The translations under genes and the position numbers were made by a program. From contig OZ243123.1 in assembly GCA_965212505.1 (NCBI GenBank), forward strand, positions 3,410,001 to 3,474,000: a stretch of 64,000 bases of DNA, in the 5' to 3' direction. Below, piece by piece: positions 24,282 through 33,133 of the stretch; position 1 is the stretch's first letter, and each line of letters begins with the position of its first letter. The stretch is from JAHEKO01 sp965212505 (GTDB lineage: Bacteria > Acidobacteriota > Thermoanaerobaculia > Multivoradales > JAHEKO01). The notes under the pieces are model-generated. The model was not told where the DNA came from. It did not search any database and worked only from the letters and a program-made list of their open reading frames with translations.

Positions 24282-26989
24282 AGCTCAAGCGCCAGTTCCT
24301 GGTCCCCGAGGTCGTCCAGACTTCGGCCACCGACTGCGGCCCCGCTTGCCTCAAGTGCCTGCTGGAGGGTTACGGCATTTCGGCCAGCTACGGCCGTCTT
24401 CGGGAGGCCTGTCAGACCGACCTCGACGGCACGTCGATCGACACCATCGAGCAGGTCGCGGTCGACCTCGGCCTCCCCGCCGAGCAGGTGATGCTGCCAC
24501 CCGACCAGCTCCTGCTACCAGAGGCCAACGCCCTCCCTGCGATGGTTGTCGTCCGGCAGCCCGCGGGGCTCACACACTTCGTGATCGTCTGGCGAACCCT
24601 CGGAGGGTTCGTCCAGATCATGGACCCGGCCACCGGACGCAGATGGCCGCGACGCGAGGCGTTCCTGTCGCAGCTCTATCTGCACCGCATGCCCGTTCCG
24701 ACCGAGGCGTGGCGGGAGTGGGCCCGCGGTGAAGAGAATCAAGCCGCCCTTGCCGCAAGACTGCAGGCGATCGGCGGCTCTCGCGCCGCCGCCCGGTCGC
24801 TCCTCGACGGGGCGCTCGCCGAAGCGGGATGGCGCCCGATCGCCGCCCTCGACGCCGCCACTCGAATGACCCAGAGCCTCGTCGACTCCGGGGGCCTCTC
24901 GAGGGGCCGGTCGACACTGCGAATCCTGGAGTCGTTCTTTCAACGCGCCTCTCAGGCCGCTGCCGGCGAGATCGCCGTACCGAGCGACTTCTGGTCGGTC
25001 ACCGAGCCGACGCAGGTCGCCGAAGCCCCCGGGGCCGAGTCGGAGCCACAGCTCCTGCTCCGCGGCGCTGTGCTCGTGCGCATTCGGGAGAGCGCCCCCC
25101 CCGACACGGTCCCGGACGGCGCTACCGCGGTAGAGCGCGCCGAGTCGATCTCTCCCGAGCTGGCGGCCGCTCTCAAGGAAGAGGCGACCCACCCCGCCCG
25201 AGAGCTCCTGGGCTTCCTCGGCCGTCACTCTCGTTACGCGCTTGCCGCGACGCTCGGCCTGATGGCCCTGGGGGCTGGTGGCCTGGTCTTCGAGGCGCTC
25301 CTCTTCCGCGGGTTCTTCGATCTCGGCAACGAGCTCGGAACGGCCAACCAGCGTCTCGCCGGCATCAGCGCTCTACTCGCCTTTCTCGTCGGCATGCTGC
25401 TGCTCGACCTACCCATCTCACAAGGCGTTCTTCGACTGGGTCGACAGCTCGAAGCGCGCCTTCGGGTGGCGTTCCTGCGCAAAATTCCACGTCTGAGCGA
25501 CCGCTACTTCCACAGCCGCCTGAGTTCGGACATGGCGGAGCGGTCGCACAACGTGCACCGCCTTCGCCAACTGCCGGAACTCGGCGAGGGCGTCTTGAGG
25601 GCAACGCTAGAGCTGCTGATGACGACGGTAGGCATCATCTGGCTCGATCCGGGGGGCGCGCCCCTGGCGCTGGCGATCGCCGCGATCGCGCTGGGTCTGC
25701 CGTTGCTCGCCATGCCGGCACTCCAGGAGCGTGACCTCCGCGTGCGCAACCACATCGGAGCACTCGGACGCTTCTACCTCAGCGGCCTCCTCGGCCTGGT
25801 GCCGCTACGGACGCACACGGCGGAGCGGGCGGTCCGCCGAGAGCACGAGAGCCTGGTCGTCGAGTGGGCCCGCGCCCACCTCGGTCGAGAGAAGGCAGTG
25901 GTGGTGCTCGACGCCATCCTGCACGTCGTGCTGCTGCTGCTCATCGCCACCCTTCTGTTCCGCTACGTCGGCGACCGCGGACACGGCACGGGCGTGCTGC
26001 TACTGGTCTTCTGGAGTCTCAACCTGTTCACGCTCGGCCGTATGGCCTCTCTACTGCTGGCGCACCGTTATCCGACCTATCGCAACGTCGCACTGCGACT
26101 GCTCGAGCCGCTCGGCGCCGGCGAAGAGGCCGTGGCGGAGACTGCAGAGTCGGCCAACAGCCCGGAAGAGGGCGCCCTCGAGTTCGAACTCTCGGGCGTC
26201 GGCGTACGCGCCGGCGGACACACCGTGCTCTCCGGAATCGACCTGCACGTCGCCGCGGGGAGCCACGTGGCGGTCGTCGGTCCGTCGGGTGCGGGCAAGT
26301 CGACGCTCGTCGGCCTGCTGCTCGGATGGCACCGCGCCGCCGAAGGGACCGTCTCCCTCGACGGGCAGCCGTTGGATGCGGGCGCTCTGAGTCGACTGCG
26401 GCGCAGAGCCGCCTGGGTGGATCCCGAGGTCCAGCTCTGGAATCGTTCGCTCCTGCGCAACCTGACCTACGGCGAAGACGAGGGGCGGGCACAAGAGATC
26501 GGCGGCGTGATCGATCAGGCCGACCTCGTGGGCGTCATGGAGAAACTGACCGACGGGCTGCAGACGGAGCTCGGCGAGGGGGGCGGCCTGGTCTCGGGAG
26601 GCGAGGGACAGCGCGTGCGACTCGGTCGGGGCTTCTTTCGTCGCGGCGTCCGCCTGGCACTCCTCGACGAACCGTTCCGCGGCCTGGCCAGGTCGCAACG
26701 GAGTGAGCTACTTCAGCGAGCTCGCGAGCACTGGCGCGACGCGACGCTCGTATGCGTCACCCACGACGTGGGTGAAACGCGGCGCTTCGAGCGCGTCGTC
26801 GTCATGGAGGCCGGCCGGATCGTAGAAGACGGCGACCCGGAAGTGCTCGCCTCCCGCAACGGACCGTACACCCGCATGCTCCGCGCCGAGGAGGAGGTCT
26901 GGAACGAGTTCTGGGCCGACCCCACCTGGCGTCGACTACGCATCGAAGGTGGCCGGCTCGTCGAGGGCGGCGGAGGTGACGGCGGATGA
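24278..26989 (+). CDS. C39 peptidase-containing ABC exporter (PCAT / NHLM type)
   Basis: A 903-residue protein. Residues 1-140 are a C39 peptidase: Cys20 in TSATDCGPACLK, His100 in LTHFVIVWR and Asp116 in IMDPATGR. A long linker (about 140-310) with no clear domain follows, then about six TM helices (from 320), then an ATPase domain: Walker A GPSGAGKST near 668, signature VSGGEGQRVRLG near 771, Walker B LALLDEP near 794 and the switch His in VCVTHD. Such proteins trim a leader and export the peptide in one step. The start is TTG, overlapping the HlyD stop. The linker is much longer than in standard PCAT proteins. Confidence 0.9.
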   Translation: MKLKRQFLVPEVVQTSATDCGPACLKCLLEGYGISASYGRLREACQTDLDGTSIDTIEQVAVDLGLPAEQVMLPPDQLLLPEANALPAMVVVRQPAGLTHFVIVWRTLGGFVQIMDPATGRRWPRREAFLSQLYLHRMPVPTEAWREWARGEENQAALAARLQAIGGSRAAARSLLDGALAEAGWRPIAALDAATRMTQSLVDSGGLSRGRSTLRILESFFQRASQAAAGEIAVPSDFWSVTEPTQVAEAPGAESEPQLLLRGAVLVRIRESAPPDTVPDGATAVERAESISPELAAALKEEATHPARELLGFLGRHSRYALAATLGLMALGAGGLVFEALLFRGFFDLGNELGTANQRLAGISALLAFLVGMLLLDLPISQGVLRLGRQLEARLRVAFLRKIPRLSDRYFHSRLSSDMAERSHNVHRLRQLPELGEGVLRATLELLMTTVGIIWLDPGGAPLALAIAAIALGLPLLAMPALQERDLRVRNHIGALGRFYLSGLLGLVPLRTHTAERAVRREHESLVVEWARAHLGREKAVVVLDAILHVVLLLLIATLLFRYVGDRGHGTGVLLLVFWSLNLFTLGRMASLLLAHRYPTYRNVALRLLEPLGAGEEAVAETAESANSPEEGALEFELSGVGVRAGGHTVLSGIDLHVAAGSHVAVVGPSGAGKSTLVGLLLGWHRAAEGTVSLDGQPLDAGALSRLRRRAAWVDPEVQLWNRSLLRNLTYGEDEGRAQEIGGVIDQADLVGVMEKLTDGLQTELGEGGGLVSGGEGQRVRLGRGFFRRGVRLALLDEPFRGLARSQRSELLQRAREHWRDATLVCVTHDVGETRRFERVVVMEAGRIVEDGDPEVLASRNGPYTRMLRAEEEVWNEFWADPTWRRLRIEGGRLVEGGGGDGG

Positions 26990-29127
26990 AGCCGACCACC
27001 GACCTCACGAGCGTGAGTTGGCCGCGGGAGCGCCTCGGAGAGGGGCTCGAGGCGCTCGCTCGCGTCAGCGGACTCGAGCGTCACCCCGAAGAGCTGCCGC
27101 GTCCACCGCGCAGCCTGGACCGACCCGGAGCACCGACGATCGACGAGTGGATCGAGGAGGCCGTCGAGTGGCTACGCCTCGACTGCGAACCGACCATGTC
27201 TCTCCTCGGCGAGCTCGAGGACTTCCTTCGGAAGGCGGCGCCCGCGCTCCTTCGACTCCAGGTCGACCGCGATGAGCGATTTGTCCTCCTGATCGGCTCC
27301 GCACGATCGTCGGTCACCCTTTTGGGGCCCGATCACCGCCGGCACCGAGTCGAGCTGTCGACGCTCCGCGAGCGACTGGCCAGCGAGGTCGAAGCGAAAC
27401 GCGCCACGGAGGTCGATGCGGTACTCGACGAAGCGGGCGTTCGAGGACGCAAGCGAGAGCGGGCCCGGCGCGCCATCCTGCGCGAACAGCTCGGCCCGTG
27501 GCCGATCGAGGGCTGCTGGCTGATCCGACAGCCGGCGGGCAGCCCGTTCTGGCGTCAGATCCGTACCGCGGGTCTCAGGAGGTTGGCGGTGGGCGGCGTC
27601 ATCTCTCACCTGATCCAGCAGATCCTCCTGCTCTCATCGTGGTGGGTTCTGGGGCGCGCCGTCCTCGCCGGACGGCTGGATCAGGACCTTGCCATCGTCT
27701 GGGGCCTCCTCCTGCTCAGCACGACCCCCTTCCGTATCGTCGAACACTGGTTCGTCGCTCGACTGACAACCCGCGCCGGATCGCTCATTAAGCGACGCCT
27801 CCTCGAGGGCGCGCTGCGCCTCGAGCCCGAGGAGATTCGCAATCAGGGTGTCGGTCAGTTCCTCGGTCGCGTGATCGACTCGGAAGCCGTCGAGTCGCTG
27901 GCGCTGACCGGGGGCCACATCGGCCTGATCGCGGGCGTCGAGCTCCTACTCGCGCTGCCGATTCTGGCCCTCGGAGCTGCAGGCTGGCTCCACGCACTCC
28001 TGCTCGCGGGCTGGGCGGCCCTCGCCACCTGGCTCTGGTGGAGGTTCCTCCGAGCCCGCCGCCGGTGGACTCGTTCCCGGCTCGGCCTGACCCACGAACT
28101 GGTCGAGAAGATGGTCGGACATCGCACTCGCCTCGCCCAGGAGCACCCCGACGACTGGCACGACGACGAGGACCAAGCCTTGGAAAGCTACCTGACCCTC
28201 TCGCGCGAAATGGACGCCAAGGCGGTGTTGCTGAGGAGTTTGGTGCCGCGTGGATGGTTGGTGGTCGGGATTGCGTGCTTGGCCCCCGCCTTCGTGAGCG
28301 GCGGCGGCGAGGTCGGCCCTCTCGCCATCGGCATCGGCGGCGTGCTCTTCGCCTACAAGGCGCTCTGGAAGATGGTGCGTGGACTGACCGATCTCGGCGA
28401 GGCGTTCGTCTCTTGGGACAACGTCGCACCGCTCTTCCACGCTGCCGAGCGGCCAAAGCTGCGGGTACCGCCCGGGATCGCCGCGCGAGGTGAGTCCGCG
28501 GAGCCGACAGCCGACGGTCGCCTACTGGAGGCGCGCGAACTGTCCTACCGCTACGGAAGTCGGCCCGACCCGGTGTTGCGAGGCTGCGACCTCTCGATCT
28601 CGGTTGGCGACCGCCTGCTCCTCGAGGGCCCTTCGGGCAGCGGCAAGTCAACCCTCGCGGCACTCCTCGTCGGACTCCGCAAGCCCGACTCAGGGCTGCT
28701 CCTCCTTGGCGGTCTGGATCGTCAGTCGCTCGGCGATCTCGGCTGGCGCCGTCGGACCGCTGCCGCACCGCAGTTTCACGAGAATCATGTCTTCACCGAA
28801 ACGCTGGCCTTCAACCTGTTGATGGGGCGCGACTGGCCACCACCGGCCGCCGATCTCGAGGAGGCCGAGCGGGTCTGCCGCGAGCTCGGCCTCGGCGAAC
28901 TGCTCGATCGCATGCCGGCAGGGCTCCTGCAGATGGTTGGTGAGTCGGGGTGGCAGCTTTCGCACGGTGAGAAGAGTCGCCTGTACATCGCACGGGCTCT
29001 CTTGCAGAAATCGGAACTCGTGCTCTTCGACGAGAGCTTCGCAGCGCTCGACCCGGCGACCTTGAAGCAGTCCCTCCGCTTCGTGATCGACCGAGCGCGG
29101 ACGCTGCTGGTGGTCGCCCATCCCTGA
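26986..29127 (+). CDS. ABC transporter, peptidase-less partner subunit (NHLM type)
   Basis: A 713-residue exporter half with a soluble N-terminal domain (1-190), TM region from about 200 (VGGVISHLIQQILLLSSWWV) and an ATPase domain: Walker A GPSGSGKST near 548, Q-loop AAPQFHENHVF, signature WQLSHGEKSRL, Walker B LVLFDESFAALD. The signature differs from LSGGQ. The protein stops directly after the H-loop (VVAHP), so the last 30-40 residues normal for the fold are missing. The two-ABC layout with a C39 protein and HlyD is that of NHLM bacteriocin exporters. Its ATG overlaps the stop of the preceding gene. Confidence 0.87.
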   Translation: MKPTTDLTSVSWPRERLGEGLEALARVSGLERHPEELPRPPRSLDRPGAPTIDEWIEEAVEWLRLDCEPTMSLLGELEDFLRKAAPALLRLQVDRDERFVLLIGSARSSVTLLGPDHRRHRVELSTLRERLASEVEAKRATEVDAVLDEAGVRGRKRERARRAILREQLGPWPIEGCWLIRQPAGSPFWRQIRTAGLRRLAVGGVISHLIQQILLLSSWWVLGRAVLAGRLDQDLAIVWGLLLLSTTPFRIVEHWFVARLTTRAGSLIKRRLLEGALRLEPEEIRNQGVGQFLGRVIDSEAVESLALTGGHIGLIAGVELLLALPILALGAAGWLHALLLAGWAALATWLWWRFLRARRRWTRSRLGLTHELVEKMVGHRTRLAQEHPDDWHDDEDQALESYLTLSREMDAKAVLLRSLVPRGWLVVGIACLAPAFVSGGGEVGPLAIGIGGVLFAYKALWKMVRGLTDLGEAFVSWDNVAPLFHAAERPKLRVPPGIAARGESAEPTADGRLLEARELSYRYGSRPDPVLRGCDLSISVGDRLLLEGPSGSGKSTLAALLVGLRKPDSGLLLLGGLDRQSLGDLGWRRRTAAAPQFHENHVFTETLAFNLLMGRDWPPPAADLEEAERVCRELGLGELLDRMPAGLLQMVGESGWQLSHGEKSRLYIARALLQKSELVLFDESFAALDPATLKQSLRFVIDRARTLLVVAHP

Positions 29128-29177
29128 CGAGCTCGCAGGACGACCGGGCCGCCGACAGGCCAGGCTAGACTCGACCG

Positions 29178-29654
29178 ATGAACCTCCGTCGACCGCACTG
29201 GCTCGTGCTAGCGCTGTTGTTGGGCGCCGGCGCCGGCTTCCTCCTGCTCGGACGTCAGGGCTCGGGAGAGCTGACCTCGGAGCGCCTCGCCGAAGCGAGA
29301 GCCGTCTGGGAGCTCGAGGCGCCGGGCTCGTACGACCTGGAACTCGAGATGAGAGGCGCCCTGAACGAGCGCCGGATCGTCGAGGTGCGCGACGGCCAGG
29401 TGGTCTCGATGACCGCCGGCGGCATCGAGGTCCCGCCGGCGTCCTGGGAATACGGCTCCATCGAAGGTCTGTTCGACACTCTGCGAGCCGAGCTCGCGAA
29501 CGCCGCCCAACCGCAGCGCTCGGTGGGAGCCAGAGAGATCGTCCTCCTGGCGTCGTTCGATCCGAGCTGGGGCTATCCGAAGTACTTCTACCGACACATC
29601 ATGGGCGTCAGCAACGACATCGAGTGGGAGGTCGTGGCCTTCTCTCCCCGCTAG
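29178..29654 (+). CDS. DUF6174 domain protein, membrane-anchored
   Basis: A 158-residue protein with an N-terminal TM or signal segment (residues 8-24). The DUF6174 pattern follows: SYDLELEMRGAL, RRIVEVRDGQVVSMTAGG, a centre of GSIEGLFDTLRAEL, and FDPSWGYPKYFYRH with the closing WEVVAFSP. These are small secreted or anchored domains of unknown role. It starts 51 nt after the exporter operon, with no clear terminator between, so it may be its last gene, but the family has no known link to peptide export. Confidence 0.75.
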   Translation: MNLRRPHWLVLALLLGAGAGFLLLGRQGSGELTSERLAEARAVWELEAPGSYDLELEMRGALNERRIVEVRDGQVVSMTAGGIEVPPASWEYGSIEGLFDTLRAELANAAQPQRSVGAREIVLLASFDPSWGYPKYFYRHIMGVSNDIEWEVVAFSPR

Positions 29655-29735
29655 TCAATCCGAGAGCCGTTTGCCGGCGTACCCAAGAGCCAACGACATG
29701 GTCGGCAGCCTGACCGACTGAAGGAGAAGAGACTC

Positions 29736-30359
29736 ATGTTCCGCAACCACAGCAAGACCCCGATCGTCTTCGTCTTCCTGCTCGCCCTCGGCATCGCCGC
29801 CCTGGGTGCGACGCCCTCGACAGCCCAGACGTGGAACGTCGACCCGTCGCATTCGCAGGTCAACTTCTCGATCAAGCACTTCTTCACGCCGGTCACCGGC
29901 AACTTTGGTGAGTTCGACATCCAGCTCACCTATGACGCCGAGAACCCCGGCGCTAGCTCGGTCTCGGTGACGATCCCCGTGGCCAGCGTCGACACCGGTA
30001 GCGAGCGCCGGGACGGACACCTCAAGACCGCCGACTTCTTCGAGAGCGAGACCTACCCGAACATCACCTTTCGGAGCACCGCCGTGCGCGCCGAGGGAGA
30101 TCGGCTGATCGCCACCGGTCCGCTCACCATCAAGGGCGTCGCCAAAGAGATCGAGCTTCCGATCCAGCTGCTCGGCACCCGCGACGTTCCGGAGCCGATG
30201 CAGCAGATGTTCGGCGGCGCGACTCAGGTCGCCGGCTTCACCGCCACGACGACCATCGATCGCGGCGATTTTGGGGTCGGCACCGGCAACTACGCGGCAA
30301 CGCTCATCATCGGCGGCGACGTCGAGATCGAGATTCAGGTCGAAGCTCACCTTCGTTAG
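29736..30359 (+). CDS. YceI-family periplasmic lipid-binding protein
   Basis: A 207-residue protein with a signal peptide ending near STAQT and the YceI lipocalin-like barrel: WNVDPSHSQVNFSIKHFF, GNFGEFDIQLTYD, SVDTGSERRDGHLKTADFFE and TIDRGDFGVGTGN. The barrel binds long isoprenoid or other amphipathic ligands. AAGGAGAAG precedes the ATG. A hairpin at 30378-30400 follows the gene. It appears to be a single-gene unit. Confidence 0.93.
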   Translation: MFRNHSKTPIVFVFLLALGIAALGATPSTAQTWNVDPSHSQVNFSIKHFFTPVTGNFGEFDIQLTYDAENPGASSVSVTIPVASVDTGSERRDGHLKTADFFESETYPNITFRSTAVRAEGDRLIATGPLTIKGVAKEIELPIQLLGTRDVPEPMQQMFGGATQVAGFTATTTIDRGDFGVGTGNYAATLIIGGDVEIEIQVEAHLR

Positions 30360-30377
30360 GGGCACCGACCGCAAACG

Positions 30378-30400
30378 GCCGGGCGGCGGACCCGCCCGGC
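30378..30400 (+). terminator. GC-rich hairpin after the yceI-like gene
   Basis: GCCGGGCGG and CCGCCCGGC form a perfect 9-bp stem around a 5-nt loop, 19 nt after the stop codon. The following bases (TGTAACCATTT) are not a continuous T-run, so termination is likely but not certain. Confidence 0.5.
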
Positions 30401-30452
30401 TGTAACCATTTCTCACCTCCCGAGTCTTCTGGGTGAACGAACGGAGGTAGAA

Positions 30453-31589
30453 ATGCTGAATTTCATTCCCAAACTAGCTGGTTGTCTGCTGCTGGGCGCA
30501 CTGCTCAGCTTCGCCTTCTCCCCACCCCAGAGCGCCGTGGCCGCCACCGGCCTCGAGGGCGACTGGCTGGCGCGCCGCACGGTTGACGGCGGCTGGTGGA
30601 TTCGATTCACGCTGGGGAGACACTCCAACAACTCGCACAACGTCGACGACCGAGCGCTCGAGGCGTTCCTCGACAGCGGTTCTCCCAGCCACGAGATCGC
30701 TCGCGAGGCCGGCAGTTTCCTACTCTCGCGCACCGAGCAGGCCCGCAACGACCGCACCGCGGGGGTGTTCCGCTTCTCCCCCAGCTCGACCTATGTGAGT
30801 GACATGAGCCGGCGCGGTCACGACCACCTGACCGAGCGCAAGCTATACGAGCTCGCCGCGCTCGACGTCACCACCGCCTTCATCGACGAGATCGCGGCGC
30901 AGGGCTACTCCGACCTCGAGCTCGACCGGCTGGTCGAGATGCGAATTCACGGCGTAGACGGAGCGCTCATCCGCAGCTTCGCGAACCTCGGCTACGAGGG
31001 ACTGAGCGCGAGACGGCTGGTCGAGATGGCGATCCACGACGTCGAACCCGAGTTGGTGCGTGAGTTCGCAGACCTCGGCTACGAGGGGCTCGACGCGGCA
31101 CGCCTGGTCGAGATGAGCATTCACGACGTGACCCCGGAGTTCATCGAAGCGATGGCAGCGAACGGCTATCGCGACATCCCGGCATCTCGCCTCGTCGAGA
31201 TGCAGATCCACGACGTGACCGCCGATTTTATCGGCGAGCTGGCGAGTCTCGGCTACCGGGACCTTCCGGTTCGCCGGCTGGTCGAGATGCGTATCCACGA
31301 CGTCACCCCCAGATTCCTCGACCAGATGGCACAGCTCGGCTACGAGAATCTCGACGTCGAACGCTGGGTAGAGGCGCGCATCCACGACGTCAGCGCCCGC
31401 TTCGTCGAAGAGCTTGACGAACTCGGCTACAGCGGCCTCTCCATGCGGCGACTGATCGAGATGCGCATCCACGACGTGAGTCCGAGCTACATCCGTAAGC
31501 TCCAAGCGCGCGGCATCGACGACCTCTCGCCGGAGCGCCTGATCGAGTCGAAGATCCACGGCTTCGATCGCCACCTCGAAGGCGAGTAG
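30453..31589 (+). CDS. Secreted protein with eight 29-residue IHDV-type repeats
   Basis: A 378-residue protein. A hydrophobic N-terminal signal precedes ATGLEGDW, and a strand-rich head domain lies at about 30-115. Residues 143-374 are eight head-to-tail repeats of exactly 29 residues. The consensus is an amphipathic helix (FIxELAxLGYxDL) followed by xxRLVEMRIHDVTPE. The same repeat type occurs at the C-termini of many M56/BlaR1-like membrane peptidases of Acidobacteriota, but there is no peptidase domain here. It probably forms a solenoid for protein contact. ACGGAGGTAG precedes the ATG. Confidence 0.8.
   Translation: MLNFIPKLAGCLLLGALLSFAFSPPQSAVAATGLEGDWLARRTVDGGWWIRFTLGRHSNNSHNVDDRALEAFLDSGSPSHEIAREAGSFLLSRTEQARNDRTAGVFRFSPSSTYVSDMSRRGHDHLTERKLYELAALDVTTAFIDEIAAQGYSDLELDRLVEMRIHGVDGALIRSFANLGYEGLSARRLVEMAIHDVEPELVREFADLGYEGLDAARLVEMSIHDVTPEFIEAMAANGYRDIPASRLVEMQIHDVTADFIGELASLGYRDLPVRRLVEMRIHDVTPRFLDQMAQLGYENLDVERWVEARIHDVSARFVEELDELGYSGLSMRRLIEMRIHDVSPSYIRKLQARGIDDLSPERLIESKIHGFDRHLEGE
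30879..31574 (+). repeat. Eight tandem 87-bp coding repeats
   Basis: The eight units encode the 29-residue repeats of the gene at 30453. No unit is gained or broken, and the units differ by many synonymous and conservative changes. The array is therefore old and kept by selection on the protein. It is not a CRISPR or DNA-level satellite. Confidence 0.85.
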
Positions 31590-31626
31590 CCCGGACGCGA
31601 GGCCCGAGGCGATAGTCTCGGGCCTC

Positions 31627-33129
31627 ATGTCCGACCAAGAGAACTCGCCCGCCCCGGCGACCGAGCCGCGCCTCGTCCGACAGATGGGACTCCTCGGCCT
31701 GGTCGCGACCGGTGTCTGCGCGATGATGGGCGCAGCCATCAACGTCATCCCGTTGATGGTGCAGCGTAGCGTCCCCGGCATCGGTCCCTACGTCCTGCCG
31801 TCGTACCTGGCCGCGGTAGTCCCGGCCCTGCTGGCCGCCTTCGCCTACGCCATCCTCTCGTCGGCAATGCCCCGAGCCGGCGGCAGCTACATCTACGCCA
31901 GCCGGGTGCTGCATCCCTACCTCGGCTTCGTCGCGTCCTTCTCGCAGTGGTTCGGACTGAGTATCGCGATGGGGGTGGTCGCCTACCTGGTGATTCCGTT
32001 CGTGCGAGACGTGGCGTTCGCCACCGGCTTCGAGGGTCTGGCCGAGACCCTGATGACCGGACCGGTGCGTGTCGGAGTCGCGCTGGCGTTCATCTGGATC
32101 TTCACCGGCGTCAACCTGCGCGGGCTCAAGTTCTACGAACGCACGCTCGTGCCGCTGATGATTCTCATGTTCCTCTGCGGGTCCGTGGTCATCTTCGCCG
32201 GTTTCTCGTTCGACCACACGGAGTTCCTCGCCGCCGTCCAGGCGCGCGACGGAGTCGCGGTCGACATGAGCATCACCGGACGTTTCGACCCGACCGCCTT
32301 CATCGCCGCCTCGGTGATCCTCTTCTCGAGCTTCATCGGCTTCGACTCGATCGCTCAAGCCGGCGGCGAGGCACGCAACCCGAGCCGCAACCTGCCGCTC
32401 GCAATCGCCATCACCATCCTCACGGTCGGCACCTTCTACGTGCTCTTCACCTCCGCGATCTATCACGCGGTCCCCTGGCAGTTCGTCGCCGAGCGAGCCG
32501 CGACGCAAGACCTCACTGCGCCGGGTCTACTCGGCTACCTGCTCGAGCCTCAGTGGACGGTGATCATCGTCGCCGGAGCTGCGATCGCGCTCATCAACGA
32601 TCTGCCGGCGATGCTCCTGGGCGTTTCGCGCCTCATGTTCGCCTGGGCCGAAGACGGCATCTTCCCCGGCTTCGTCACCAAGGTGAACCGACATCACGCG
32701 CCTTCGACAGCGATCGCCCTGTCGAGTTGCATGGCGTCGATCGCAATCCTGGGCTGTCATCTCGCCGGCGACTTCTTCCTCGGAGTCGACCTTCTGGTGA
32801 CCTCCATGCTGGTGAACTTCCTGCTCATGTGCCTGTCGGTGGCGCTGCTCTCGCGACGCCGGCCCGACCTGGCGGCGGGGGCCGACCTGATCGACAAGCC
32901 CAGTCTTCGCCTGTTCGTGGGCATCACCGGTGCGACCCTCCTCTCGGTCTATCTGGTCGTGCACGTCGTCAAGGACCTCGGCGCCGAGTTGGACGCCTGG
33001 TACCTCCACTCCACCTGGCTGTGGGTCCTCGTAATGGCGCTCGCGACCGTGATCTTCCTGTCGAAGTGGCTCGGCGTCCGTGGCGACGCAGAGGCCCGAC
33101 GACGTTTCCGCGAGCTGCCGCCGCAGTAG
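31627..33129 (+). CDS. APC-superfamily amino acid permease
   Basis: A 500-residue permease with about 12 TM helices. TM1 carries GLVATGVCAMMGAAINVIPL, a variant of the APC unwound GxxxGxG helix, and TM6 shows FIGFDSIAQAGGEARNP, the family hallmark FxGFdxiaxxaeEtkNP. The last helices (ITGATLLSVYLVVHVV) end in a short basic tail. The substrate is probably an amino acid or amine; specificity cannot be read. The gene is convergent with rlmN, and the two stops are 4 nt apart. Confidence 0.92.
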   Translation: MSDQENSPAPATEPRLVRQMGLLGLVATGVCAMMGAAINVIPLMVQRSVPGIGPYVLPSYLAAVVPALLAAFAYAILSSAMPRAGGSYIYASRVLHPYLGFVASFSQWFGLSIAMGVVAYLVIPFVRDVAFATGFEGLAETLMTGPVRVGVALAFIWIFTGVNLRGLKFYERTLVPLMILMFLCGSVVIFAGFSFDHTEFLAAVQARDGVAVDMSITGRFDPTAFIAASVILFSSFIGFDSIAQAGGEARNPSRNLPLAIAITILTVGTFYVLFTSAIYHAVPWQFVAERAATQDLTAPGLLGYLLEPQWTVIIVAGAAIALINDLPAMLLGVSRLMFAWAEDGIFPGFVTKVNRHHAPSTAIALSSCMASIAILGCHLAGDFFLGVDLLVTSMLVNFLLMCLSVALLSRRRPDLAAGADLIDKPSLRLFVGITGATLLSVYLVVHVVKDLGAELDAWYLHSTWLWVLVMALATVIFLSKWLGVRGDAEARRRFRELPPQ

Positions 33130-33133
33130 CGAC

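Noticed and set aside
30879..31574. Regular 87-bp repeats, considered as a CRISPR or satellite array
   Set aside because: Units are adjacent with no spacers, stay in frame and diverge at wobble positions, so they are coding repeats.
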